Source: Trypanosoma brucei gambiense DAL972
Taxonomy: Eukaryota; Euglenozoa; Kinetoplastea; Trypanosomatida; Trypanosomatidae
Length of the DNA stretch: 64,000 nt
Direction of reading: 5' to 3'
Assembly: GCF_000210295.1 (NCBI RefSeq)
Contig: NC_026744.1
Location: 2,418,001-2,482,000, forward strand
Part shown: positions 19,863 through 29,985 of the stretch, piece by piece
How positions within the stretch are numbered: the first letter of the stretch is position 1
Layout of the letters: every line of letters starts with the position of its first letter
Translations under genes and position numbers: made by a program
The notes under the pieces: generated by a model
What the model saw: the letters and a program-made list of their open reading frames with translations, nothing else
Database searches by the model: none
What the model was told of the DNA's origin: nothing

Positions 19863-22337
19863 ATGAGGATTCCACAGGGAGCAATGAAAGGGTTCCGGTG
19901 TGCTCCAAATGTACGGTTGGTGGTAGCGCCATCGTGTAGTGCGATTGTTTCGGCACTTCGGTGCCTCACACAGTCTCCCCATCTTTGGTGTTCTCGCTGT
20001 TCAACTGGGCTTAAGGGTGACAAGAGCAAATTCCCAGATGCATCTACAGCACTGATACGAAACATCGGGATAGTTGCACACATTGATGCCGGAAAGACAA
20101 CAACCACTGAACGTATGCTTTTTTACGCCGGAGCTGTGAAACGTGTGGGTGATGTGGATAGTGGTACCACCACAATGGATTTTATGAAAGAGGAGATGGA
20201 CCGTGGAATAACCATTCAGTCAGCGGCTGTGTCTTTTCAGTGGCGTGGTCATAGCATCCATCTTATTGACACCCCTGGTCATGTGGACTTTACAGTGGAA
20301 GTGGAGCGAGCCATGCGTGTTGTGGATGGTGTGGTTGCTCTTTTCGATGCGTCCGCTGGTGTTCAGGCCCAGAGTTATACGGTTCTTCGGCAGAGTAAGA
20401 AGTTTGGTGTGCCTGTCATAGCTTTCTTGAACAAGATGGACAAGTACAACGCTGATTTTACAAAGTGCGTCAACTCGATTCGAAAAAAGTTGGAAATGGA
20501 ACCTCTGTTACTTCAGCTTCCGCTGAGCCGGGAGGATGGAAGCTTTGACGGGGTAGTTGATGTTGTGGAACTGAAGAGCTATCGGTTTAGTGGTGACCAC
20601 GGCTCAAACGTCATCGTCGGTGATCTACGAGCGCATCGGAGCGAACCACCTCACGTTGTTGAAGCGGCCCGCGACACCCGGCACGCCCTCCTCTCCACGT
20701 TAACCAGCGTAGACGACTCGCTCGCAGACGCGGTTATCGCAGCACTTGACGAAACTGGCGGTGACGAACAAAGGGCGGAGGACGCCATACCATGTGATGT
20801 ACTGCGTGCGGCCATACGGAGGCAGACACTCCGGCAGAACAACTCACCCCGTCCGGTAATCCCCGTGCTATGTGGTGCATCGCGGCGTGACCAGGGGGTG
20901 CAGCCGGTTCTTGATGCTATCACATATTACTTACCTTCTCCGCAAGATCGTGTGCTCTACGGCTACACGAAGGATGGGGAATTGGTGCAACTGCCACCGG
21001 CAACAACCGCACCGTACGCTCCGTTCTTCGCACTCGCGTTCAAAGTTATCCACACAATGGGGCCCAAAGGTCAGCGGCAACCTTTAGTTTTTTTTCGTGT
21101 TTACAGTGGCCGAATAACAGCGCGAACGACACTTGTGAATAACAGCTCCAACAGTCACGAGAATATCGAAAAGCTTTATGTCATGCACGCAGATCATCAG
21201 GTTGAGGTTCCTCATCTCGCTGCCGGGCACATTGGTGCTGCTTTCATGCGGAACACCAAAACCGGGGCAACACTCTATCGTGAACCGCAACACGCTCAAT
21301 CTGTAGTTGCAGGCTGTGGTAAGGAGGTTTTTACGCTTGAAGGTATTGATGCCCCATCACCAGTTATCTCCTTTTCTATTGAGGCCGCATCCAAGCACCA
21401 AATTTCCCTCCTGGAGGAGACACTGCAAGAGCTTAGCTTCGAGGACCCGAGTTTGCGGGTCAGCAGGAACAATTTTGGGCAAATAGTTATCAGTGGTATG
21501 GGTGAACTTCACCTGGAAATTGTTATGTCCAGATTGGAGCATTCGTACGGCCTGAAGTGCCGTCTGCTCCGTGCTATTATCGAATATCGGGAGGTAGTGC
21601 GCGAGCCGGTTGAGCTCAAGAATGTTATTGTAACAAATAACGAAGTTCCATACATTGAGTGCTCACTTAGGTTGCAGCCACTATTAGATGATGAGGGTGT
21701 CTGTGGCCCCAGTGAAGTGTGCTCATTCATTGTGGACGAAGCATTTGCAGGAAGTTTTTTATCATCCTCCGCGAACGAGGGGGGCGGTGACCGACGCCGC
21801 CGCATGGATGACTGTCGGCGCAATGCTGTGGAAGAGCTGCGACTGATAACTGAGGTATTTAACAAAGCCTTGAGTGAATGCTTCCTCCTGGGGCCACTTG
21901 CCGGCCTCCCGCTTCACGGCGTCCGAGTGGTGTTGACGGGGTTCAGGAGGGTGGCTGCAACACAGCTAACAGATCGGCCGCTTGCACAGGCCGCGCGTTC
22001 ACTTTTACTTCAGCTCCTTCAGGCGGCACCGAAGACGACTTTGGCTGCGCTTGAACCTATGATGGAGGTGGAGGTGCACCTATCTGAACCCACGTACATT
22101 GGCGAGGTAGTGAGCTCCTTGAATGAGCGCAAGGCGGTTACCGTGGATATCCAGGAGGACGGAAAATCGGTAAGTGCAATCTTACCAATGCGGAACATCG
22201 TTCGTTATACGATGGAACTGCGGAAGGCTGTGAAGGGACACGCCAACCTTTACGTCCGTTTGCATCATTACCGTACTATTGAGGACAAGGCTGTCCTTTC
22301 GAGGATCATGAAGAACTTAGGTATATACGACAGTTAA
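19863..22337 (+). CDS. GFM2: Mitochondrial elongation factor G2 (ribosome recycling GTPase)
   Basis: Product of 824 aa from the ATG at 19863, or 817 aa from the ATG at 19884. A basic, Cys-rich N-terminal stretch without acidic residues fits a mitochondrial presequence. The GTPase domain starts at about residue 60, with A-H-I-D-A-G-K-T-T-T (G1), R-G-I-T-I-Q-S-A-A-V (G2), D-T-P-G-H-V-D-F (G3) and N-K-M-D-K (G4). Later EF-G domains follow, including G-M-G-E-L-H-L-E. The I-Q-S-A-A switch and the L-L-L-Q-L-P-L segment place it with GFM2/EF-G2, which works with RRF to split mitoribosomes, rather than with the translocase GFM1. The pyrimidine tract ends just before 19863 and the first AG lies at 19866-19867, so the true start may be 19884. 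Confidence 0.9.
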   Translation: MRIPQGAMKGFRCAPNVRLVVAPSCSAIVSALRCLTQSPHLWCSRCSTGLKGDKSKFPDASTALIRNIGIVAHIDAGKTTTTERMLFYAGAVKRVGDVDSGTTTMDFMKEEMDRGITIQSAAVSFQWRGHSIHLIDTPGHVDFTVEVERAMRVVDGVVALFDASAGVQAQSYTVLRQSKKFGVPVIAFLNKMDKYNADFTKCVNSIRKKLEMEPLLLQLPLSREDGSFDGVVDVVELKSYRFSGDHGSNVIVGDLRAHRSEPPHVVEAARDTRHALLSTLTSVDDSLADAVIAALDETGGDEQRAEDAIPCDVLRAAIRRQTLRQNNSPRPVIPVLCGASRRDQGVQPVLDAITYYLPSPQDRVLYGYTKDGELVQLPPATTAPYAPFFALAFKVIHTMGPKGQRQPLVFFRVYSGRITARTTLVNNSSNSHENIEKLYVMHADHQVEVPHLAAGHIGAAFMRNTKTGATLYREPQHAQSVVAGCGKEVFTLEGIDAPSPVISFSIEAASKHQISLLEETLQELSFEDPSLRVSRNNFGQIVISGMGELHLEIVMSRLEHSYGLKCRLLRAIIEYREVVREPVELKNVIVTNNEVPYIECSLRLQPLLDDEGVCGPSEVCSFIVDEAFAGSFLSSSANEGGGDRRRRMDDCRRNAVEELRLITEVFNKALSECFLLGPLAGLPLHGVRVVLTGFRRVAATQLTDRPLAQAARSLLLQLLQAAPKTTLAALEPMMEVEVHLSEPTYIGEVVSSLNERKAVTVDIQEDGKSVSAILPMRNIVRYTMELRKAVKGHANLYVRLHHYRTIEDKAVLSRIMKNLGIYDS

Positions 22338-23484
22338 CAACCATTGATCTAAGTGTTGAGTTATGGGGTTAGCATGCGCATATGGCGGCCTCTTTTTTTT
22401 TTTTTGTAAAGAAAGAAAAAACTGCTGCAGGTAGCGATCGGGGGGCGCTGTAACAACAAAAAAATGTTTGTTAGGCGAAAATAAGGTGCAACATGGCTAT
22501 TTTTTATTTTTATCGCTTTGGGAGCGTGGGCATGAGCCACACCACCTTCTCTACGGGATGGCATTGCCGATACAACTTTTGCTGTCTTTGTGTCAAAGTG
22601 AATGATTCGGTTATTCCAGTTTGTCCGCTGTTTTATGATACACTTGTGGTTGTGAAGTCGGCACTTTTGACAGGGAGGATGCTTTAAAAAGCCCCGGGGG
22701 TCATCAGCTCCCATGAGAATTGCAGTGTGTTGACCCGTCGAATCTCTCATCAGCGTTTTCGTCATTCCCTCAAGTTGAGGTCACGACTCAAGAGTAGTAT
22801 TGTGTCTATTTGTGTAAATTACGATCCATACATGTATGTGCGTAACGAAGGTTTTTACGTTTGATTTTGTTTGAGCTTCCAGTAGTTGTGGGAGTTAAAA
22901 CCAGCTGGTTCCCTTAGCTTTGCGCCGTAAGGTTTGCTGGTCTTGCGTCACACTTTATTTTCCACACGCTTTCGTGCCGCTGTTAAGCAGAGATGCCCCA
23001 CTGTCTCCCCGCACGGTGTTCTATTCCCCGTTAATGTGTGTTGAACGATCCCCCCGAAAGCCGTTAAATCGGCTTCGGATTACTTATGCCCCTTCGGGCA
23101 GCTCACTCTTACCTCCTTTCTTTTTGCCTTTGCTTTGCCGTACTGCATTCCCTGTCCCGTAACGGACTGTCTCTTATCTCCGGTGCGTGGAAGGGGTGAG
23201 GGGAATCAGATTACAGTTAGTTGCAGTAAGCACGTAGCGTAAGTGCGCAGAGGCCACGTGTTACTGTCAATTGAGCTCAGGATCATTTTTTATCGACGCG
23301 AACTTCACCTAGGATAATCTTGGGCAGGCACTTTTTGTTTCACTTGCTGGACAAAGAAGAATTGTTAAAGAGGAGCTGGCACAGCGACAAAGCAGGAAGA
23401 AAGTGAAGGGAGTCGCTAAATCGCGTCACCTAAGAGACAGAAAGCGGCTCTGCATATACGTGAGCTTGGCGAGGTGTGGGTAAA
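22338..23484 (+). other. Intergenic region EF-G2 to first ZIP gene
   Basis: About 1.1 kb, no supported gene. A T-run lies at about 22392-22405, and a C/T-rich stretch at 23100-23160 is a possible splicing tract. Short ORFs here (for example 22920-23162) do not start with ATG or show conserved content. Confidence 0.5.
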
Positions 23485-24660
23485 ATGCTTGGAGCGAACC
23501 TTGGGATTAACTTTCACACCGATGACGATCATGGTGATCATGGTGATCACGAGGGCCATGAGGGGCACGACATGGGGGGTTGCGCTCCAGCCGCAGGGTC
23601 GTACTCGATGGGGCTTCACATTGCAGCCATTTTTATTCTCCTGATCGCGTCATTCCTTGGGACAATTCTTCCCATTGCCGGGAACTATGTGCCACGATTC
23701 AAGCTGCCGCCGTTTCTTATTGTTGTTTCGAAGTGTATTTCCACAGGTGTTGTTATGTCAGTTGCCGTGTTAACACTGCTCAATCACAGCTTACACAGCT
23801 TCATGGAGAAGTGTATCCCACACGGGCTGAGTATGGAAGTGTACAGCGCTTTCGGCTTGCTGTTTATGCTGATCTCGGCTTTACTGATGCATTCATTCGA
23901 CTCTGCCATGGACCTCCTTCTTGAGGGTTGGGCGGTTCGTAAGGAAGAGGAGAAATTAGCCGACGGCGCACCGCAAGTGGCTGATAGTGTGCCGACGGCG
24001 GCGGCTCTTCCACCAACTCAATGCGGAATGAAGCGTTGCACGGCTCAACCAGGAGTATCATGTGAAACTAACGGCTGCTGCCAATCATCTCCGGGACCTG
24101 CGTACGGTGCTACCGGGTGCTGTGGAAGCCGTGGTGAAGCCGCTGCGCTGCTTACCGGTGCGCGGCGTGTTATGGCCCTAGCCTTAATGGAATTCGGTTT
24201 GGTGGTGCACAGTATTTTTCTCGGTCTTTCCGTAGGTATTGCATCCGACTCGCGCACCAAAGTGCTGCTTGTGGCTCTTTCCTTCCATCAATTTTTTGAA
24301 GGCCTGGCTTTAGGGGCGCGGTTGGCGGAGGCGTCGCTGAAAGCCAAGTTGGAGTTATTTTTGGCCATCCTCTTTTCCATTTCTGTTCCTGTTGGTACGG
24401 CTATCGGTGCCGTTACCATGAGGGATGGCGGCAAAAGCATTACCGGCTCCAGTTACGCCACTATGAGCGCCATTGTCAATGCCATTGGTGCTGGTATTCT
24501 GCTTTACATCGGTTTTGTCCTGCTTCTCGTTGATTTCCCAACGGATCTGCGCATATACGCGGGTGTCGGGACGCCGAATCGCTTTGTGAGACGCATTGCA
24601 ATGTTTGTGGCCCTTTGGGTTGGCTTCGGTGTGATGGCGCTGCTGTCCAAGTGGCACTAG
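23485..24660 (+). CDS. ZIP-family metal transporter (divergent single copy)
   Basis: Product of 391 aa from the first in-frame ATG (an upstream GTG at 23476 is unlikely). The N-terminus carries a His/Asp-rich metal-binding stretch (D-H-G-D-H-G-D-H-E-G-H-E-G-H). About eight membrane segments follow. The paired metal-site helices are clear: E-F-G-L-V-V-H-S-I-F (TM4) and H-Q-F-F-E-G-L-A-L-G (TM5). A Cys-rich cytosolic loop near 190-215 holds several C-x-x-C-like pairs that are absent from the tandem copies downstream. ZIP proteins move Zn or Fe into the cytosol; which metal cannot be told here. It is a paralogue of the array at 27-36 kb and shares its overall layout, but differs strongly in sequence. 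Confidence 0.92.
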   Translation: MLGANLGINFHTDDDHGDHGDHEGHEGHDMGGCAPAAGSYSMGLHIAAIFILLIASFLGTILPIAGNYVPRFKLPPFLIVVSKCISTGVVMSVAVLTLLNHSLHSFMEKCIPHGLSMEVYSAFGLLFMLISALLMHSFDSAMDLLLEGWAVRKEEEKLADGAPQVADSVPTAAALPPTQCGMKRCTAQPGVSCETNGCCQSSPGPAYGATGCCGSRGEAAALLTGARRVMALALMEFGLVVHSIFLGLSVGIASDSRTKVLLVALSFHQFFEGLALGARLAEASLKAKLELFLAILFSISVPVGTAIGAVTMRDGGKSITGSSYATMSAIVNAIGAGILLYIGFVLLLVDFPTDLRIYAGVGTPNRFVRRIAMFVALWVGFGVMALLSKWH

Positions 24661-26438
24661 GTAACGTAACTTTTTATTTACATTAATTTTTTTTCTTCAC
24701 TCCCCCTAACTTTGAGGAGTTGAATATGTTCGCACGTGGGTTAACGCGTAACAAATAGTATCGCACGGAAAATGAACTCTTTACCGCGTGAGAGGCGTGT
24801 CGTGCTGAAGCGGACGCATCAGAGAAGAGGAGTAAATAAGCGAGGGATTGAGGGATGTTATGCTCACACGCTGTGTTCTGAGAGGTGGGGGAGAAGGTAC
24901 TGAAATGGCACTAAAATAGCGACGATGCGAAACAAGTAAGAAAATGAATAAGCAAAAGTTTTATGGGCAACGATTTTGAGAAAAAAAAATCAATTGCACA
25001 AATAGGCGGTAACCTCTTTATAGCTCTATCTTTTGAAACCCTATTCGCTAGTTTAGCGTTGCGGGGAAGCCGTCGTACTGATCCTAATCTCCTCACTTCC
25101 CTTCCTTCCCCTTCTATTTGTTTTTATTTACAAAATGATGGAAAGCGGGATGATCTGTTGTTCCTGGTGTGTATTCCTTTTTATTACTTATAATGATATG
25201 TTCATCATTGCTGTTATTAATTCGTTTTTGGTGTCTTATGCTATTTTTACATTTAGGGACTCTCATTTTATTTTTATTTTTTTCGAAGGTGTGTGAGTAA
25301 CAACACATACACAACTCGAGGGACTGAAGCATATCGGCAGGTATTGTATCAAGAAAAATTTTAAATTATTAACAAGCACAACACATCAGTGATGGGTCAA
25401 ATGCAACGAAATCAGCGTGAAGGGTGAAATAAATAGATGAATCAAGACCTGAAGAAAACGAAATAGAGAGATAACAGAAAACGCAACGAATAAAATGGTG
25501 GAATGGAGAGTGAAAGTAACTTTTACAGAAAGGGAGAAGGGGAAAAGAAGAGATTAATAAAATAGGAAAATGTCGGAGGGAATCGAAGTGGCAGCACCTG
25601 AAAGAGACAGTTTAATATTAGCAGGGAAATCATTACTCATCCAATTCGCAACTCATATTCACGTGTTGAAGTGAGGCCGCGTCTTTGTTGCTATTTCTCT
25701 TACTCTTTGTGTACGTGTGTGTTTATTTTCTACGGCGTCGTTACCGGGGTTAATATCCAAAAGAAGGGCTTAGTTTAACGTCATTCTAACAGATAAGTGT
25801 AATATTTGGGAGGAGACATTCTCGTATGTATTTTTGTTTTCCCCCCCTTTTGGCGTTATTTGGTGTCCGCTTGTTGGAGATTTATGTTCCTCATACATTT
25901 TTTTTTCAAAAAAAGCCTCAACTTGATAAATGCTCGTCCACGTGTGCCCTCCTTTGCCTTGCCTTATTTTTAACATATCTTTTTCAGTTATTCTTTGAGG
26001 TAATCTTCACAAAGTGGCACAGCAACAAAAAAAGATATATATGTATATATATCTAGCAACTGCATCATAATATTTGCCATTGAAAGGTTTCAACCATCCT
26101 CAAGCGTATATCTTCATACTTTTCCTTCACCCTTAATAAAAATCTCTCACATCCCGCTCCCCCCCCGTTCCAAGGAAGAAAAAATTACACAAACACAGAC
26201 ACATTTCTTCACACAGCACCTACAGTCAAATAATAACAGAGCAGGGAGCTTCTAAGCAAAAGGTCCGACCAAGAAACAACCACAAAAAAAGGATTAAGAA
26301 ATCGAAAAAATTGAAAAACATATAACTATACGACCAATTTAAAAAAAAAATAATAATAATAAATTATGTAATAATAATTAAAAAAATATAACAACGATTC
26401 AGAAATAAAGAAAAAATATATAAAAAGCAACCAAAAAC
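24661..26438 (+). other. Long AT-rich spacer between the single ZIP gene and the ZIP array
   Basis: About 1.8 kb without a supported gene. From about 25200 onward the DNA is strikingly rich in A and T. There is a purine-rich run at about 25400-25570 and an A-rich stretch at about 26250-26435 with poly-A and (AAT)n pieces. The AT-rich DNA stops abruptly at 26439, where ZIP coding sequence begins. Confidence 0.6.
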
Positions 26439-26633
26439 CAGGCGGTCGCCAGTGCTGTGTGTGGTGGGATGCTGCTGTACCTTGCTTTCTGCCTCATGTT
26501 GAGTGACTTCCCATCGGATATGCAGAAACATGCTGGGAAGGATAAGGTAAGACGTTTCTTCAGATGCTTTGGGATGTTTGCGGCTCTTTGGCTTGGCGCT
26601 GCGTTGATGGCCGTGTTAGGAAAATGGGTCTAA
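26439..26633 (+). pseudogene. Truncated ZIP gene, 3' end only
   Basis: Codons here match the last 64 residues plus stop of the downstream ZIP copies (starting at Q-A-V-A-S-A-V-C-G-G-M), essentially identical to the end of the copy at 27714. Immediately upstream the sequence is unrelated AT-rich DNA, so everything before this point of the gene is missing. The downstream flank continues the repeat unit. It marks the left edge of the array and would not give a functional transporter. Confidence 0.88.
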
Positions 26634-27713
26634 GCACCCACTGTTCATGTGTGTGCCAATGGATTGCCCACTTCATTTTCTGTTTTCCTCGTACTCTTTT
26701 TCCAGCCCCCTTTTTCAGTTGTAATGATGCTCCCGCACGTGTGTTGCGTGGTCCGGTGAGCCATTGTGCCCTACCTGTTGCATGCGTTAGAGTTGTTCTT
26801 GAGGTGTGCTTGTGCATGTACATACATATATGTATATATACGTGTGTGTGTTTCTTGAGCTAGCGCCGAGTTGGGAGTGAGAGGAGTTGTGCTCTTCGTG
26901 TGTGCGTAGGTTTGAGCGTATGCGGACTGAGTGTCAGATGTTTAGCGGTGCGAAGCATAAGCAATTGCTCACGTGTTTGTATGCGTGTGTGTTGCGTACA
27001 TGTTTCCAAACATCTACCCTGCCTTCAGGAGGGACCTGCACGAGTACATACATGAGCATATGTGCTGTGTTTACGCTTGTCCTTGATTTAGTTACAATAT
27101 ACAACTGCGTACATCCACATTTTACTACTTTATGTTCGTTTGTTCATTTATTAGTATTTTTAAATAGCAATGCCCACCATCCTCGTAGTTACTCTACCGT
27201 GCTGGTGCGGGGGACGAAGCTGCAGACGCGTGGTGTACGAATATATGCATGCGTATGGATGTGTGTGCATGTGTTTCTGTGTGCGTCAATGCGCGTTTGA
27301 GTGTCTGCCTGCGCGTATATTTAAATAGTGATTTAGCGGATATCTGACTGTAGAGGGTACGACGGACGGGCTTATTTTCCACATGAGACTATTTCTTCCC
27401 CTGCTTTCTTTCTGTGCTGGTGCTGGTGCTGGTGTGTGTCTGTGTGTGCGCAGTTGTGGATGGGATGGTGGCAAATGTATCGCATTGCTGCTGTTCCCAT
27501 CCCTTAGTGCCCCATTGTTTCTGCACGCTCTCGCTAAGCATTCCTTCTTACCCTTTTTGCCCATTGATTCTTTTTCTATGTTTGCTGTCCCTTTTTCCCT
27601 TTTTCTTTTTGGTGTGCGTAGATACCATAAAGTGACAGTCAGGTTTCGGTTGGTGCTGCCTTAGCTAATCTCAGCAAAAACACACTTCCTCTTTTTGTGA
27701 TACAGTCAGAGCG
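26634..27713 (+). other. Array intergenic region 1
   Basis: Repeated intergenic sequence with a (TA/TG) microsatellite near 26817-26850 and short ORFs that recur in each unit only because the DNA is repeated. A pyrimidine tract at about 27585-27610 leads to AG at 27620-27621, 93 nt before the ATG. No coding gene supported. Confidence 0.6.
27620..27621 (+). promoter_or_regulatory. Candidate trans-splice acceptor, ZIP copy 1
   Basis: AG after a T/C tract. The same AG recurs 93 nt before the start of every copy (29892-29893, 32319-32320, 34389-34390). The tract length varies and is shortest in copy 3. Confidence 0.6.
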
Positions 27714-28898
27714 ATGGCTAACGTTAATAACGAGACCACCGAATGTGGTGCATTGCTTTCGAATATCACTTCCCTACAGACGACGCTAACGTCTATGGGA
27801 TGCCAAGTGCCCGCCTTGCATCATCACACGCATGACCACGGCCACCATCACCATCATCATCATCATGACGATCACACCCACGGAGCGGACGACCACGAAG
27901 GTCATGGGCACAGTCACGGCGGGTGTGAAAGTGGTCATGGCACGTATTCCATTGGACTGCATGTTGTGGCGATCTTTGTTGTGTTGATTGCGTCGTTTCT
28001 GGGCACGCTGATACCGATAATCGGAAAGTACGTGCCGGCACTGCGGCTTCCTCCGTTTGTGTTTGTCCTTGGCAAGTGCATTGCAGCTGGAGTGCTACTG
28101 TCAGTGTCGACTATCCACATGATTAATGAAGCTGTAGCGCAGCTACAGGAAGATTGTGTTCCGGAGTCGTTTCGCGAATCATATGAGGCATATGCATTTC
28201 TGTTTGCTGTGGCTGGAGCGTTGCTGTTGCACATGGTGGACGTCATTGTTGACGCACGTGTGACAAACAAGAGCGATTCCAGCACCAACAAACCTGAGGG
28301 TCAACCCGATGCCGAAGAAGCTCAAGCGGCCCCGGCTGCTCTTGATGCGTACGATGGTCATCACTGCCACTACGCTGTCGGCATGCCACAGTCGAGGACC
28401 AGACGCCTCGTCTCTGCAATGTTTATGGAGTTTGCGGTAACTGTGCACAGTGTGTTCATTGGGCTGGCAGTCGGTATCGCAAGAGATGCGGAGACCAAAA
28501 CTTTACTTGTGGCTCTGGCATTTCATCAGATGTTGGAGGGCCTTGCTCTGGGCGCGCGTCTGGTGGATGCAGAGTTGAGCTTGAAGCTTGAAATGCTGTT
28601 TGCACTACTCTTCTCTGTCTCTGCGCCCCTGGGCACCGCAATTGCCGTTGGCACGATTGCGATTTGGAATGTGTCGATGGTAGGAACCGCGTTCGTGATT
28701 ACACAGGCGGTCGCCAGTGCTGTGTGTGGTGGGATGCTGCTGTACCTTGCTTTCTGCCTCATGTTGAGTGACTTCCCATCGGATATGCAGAAACATGCTG
28801 GGAAGGATAAGGTAAGACGTTTCTTCAGATGCTTTGGGATGTTTGCGGCTCTTTGGCTTGGCGCTGCGTTGATGGCCGTGTTAGGAAAATGGGTCTAA
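27714..28898 (+). CDS. ZIP-family metal transporter, array copy 1
   Basis: Product of 394 aa, intact. It has a 39-residue N-terminal stretch with several N-x-T/S sites, then a long His-rich segment (H-x-H-D-H-G followed by eight consecutive His, D-D-H-T-H-G). About eight membrane helices follow, split by a hydrophilic loop near 180-220 that contains D-G-H-H-C-H. The metal-site helices read E-F-A-V-T-V-H-S-V-F (TM4) and H-Q-M-L-E-G-L-A-L-G (TM5). Zn or Fe import is expected from the family. Tandem repetition suggests selection for gene dosage, as trypanosomes lack gene-specific promoters. The start is the first ATG after the conserved acceptor. Confidence 0.95.
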   Translation: MANVNNETTECGALLSNITSLQTTLTSMGCQVPALHHHTHDHGHHHHHHHHDDHTHGADDHEGHGHSHGGCESGHGTYSIGLHVVAIFVVLIASFLGTLIPIIGKYVPALRLPPFVFVLGKCIAAGVLLSVSTIHMINEAVAQLQEDCVPESFRESYEAYAFLFAVAGALLLHMVDVIVDARVTNKSDSSTNKPEGQPDAEEAQAAPAALDAYDGHHCHYAVGMPQSRTRRLVSAMFMEFAVTVHSVFIGLAVGIARDAETKTLLVALAFHQMLEGLALGARLVDAELSLKLEMLFALLFSVSAPLGTAIAVGTIAIWNVSMVGTAFVITQAVASAVCGGMLLYLAFCLMLSDFPSDMQKHAGKDKVRRFFRCFGMFAALWLGAALMAVLGKWV

Positions 28899-29985
28899 GC
28901 ACCCACTGTTCATGTGTGTGCCAATGGATTGCCCACTTCATTTTCTGTTTTCCTCGTACTCTTTTTCCAGCCCCCTTTTTCAGTTGTAATGATGCTCCCG
29001 CACGTGTGTTGCGTGGTCCGGTGAGCCATTGTGCCCTACCTGTTGCATGCGTTAGAGTTGTTCTTGAGGTGTGCTTGTGCATGTACATACATATATGTAT
29101 ATGTATATATACGTGTGTGTGTTTCTTGAGCTAGCGCCGAGTTGGGAGTGAGAGGAGTTGTGCTCTTCGTGTGTGCGTAGGTTTGAGCGTATGCGGACTG
29201 AGTGTCAGATGTTTAGCGGTGCGAAGCATAAGCAATTGCTCACGTGTTTGTATGCGTGTGTGTTGCGTACATGTTTCCAAACATCTACCCTGCCTTCAGG
29301 AGGGACCTGCACGAGTACATACATGAGCATATGTGCTGTGTTTACGCTTGTCCTTGATTTAGTTACAATATACAACTGCGTACATCCACATTTTACTACT
29401 TTATGTTCGTTTGTTCATTTATTAGTATTTTTAAATAGCAATGCCCACCATCCTCGTAGTTACTCTACCGTGCTGGTGCGGGGGACGAAGCTGCAGACGC
29501 GTGGTGTACGAATATATGCATGCGTATGGATGTGTGTGCATGTGTTTCTGTGTGCGTCAATGCGCGTTTGAGTGTCTGCCTGCGCGTATATTTAAATAGT
29601 GATTTAGCGGATATCTGACTGTAGAGGGTACGACGGACGGGCTTATTTTCCACATGAGACTATTTCTTCCCCTGCTTTCTTTCTGTGCTGGTGCTGGTGC
29701 TGGTGTGTGTCTGTGTGTGCGCAGTTGTGGATGGGATGGTGGCAAATGTATCGCATTGCTGCTGTTCCCATCCCTTAGTGCCCCATTGTTTCTGCACGCT
29801 CTCGCTAAGCATTCCTTCTTACCCTTTTTGCCCATTGATTCTTTTTCTATGTTTGCTGTCCCTTTTTCACCTTTTTCTTTTTGGTGTGCGTAGATACCAT
29901 AAAGTGACAGTCAGGTTTCGGTTGGTGCTGCCTTAGCTAATCTCAGCAAAAACACACTTCCTCTTTTTGTGATACAGTCAGAGCG
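28899..29985 (+). other. Array intergenic region 2
   Basis: Near-identical to intergenic region 1, with a slightly longer TA/TG microsatellite at about 29080-29120 and a 1-base-longer splicing tract. The acceptor AG is at 29892-29893. No gene supported. Confidence 0.6.
29892..29893 (+). promoter_or_regulatory. Candidate trans-splice acceptor, ZIP copy 2
   Basis: Same position relative to the ATG (93 nt upstream) and same context as in copy 1. Confidence 0.6.
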
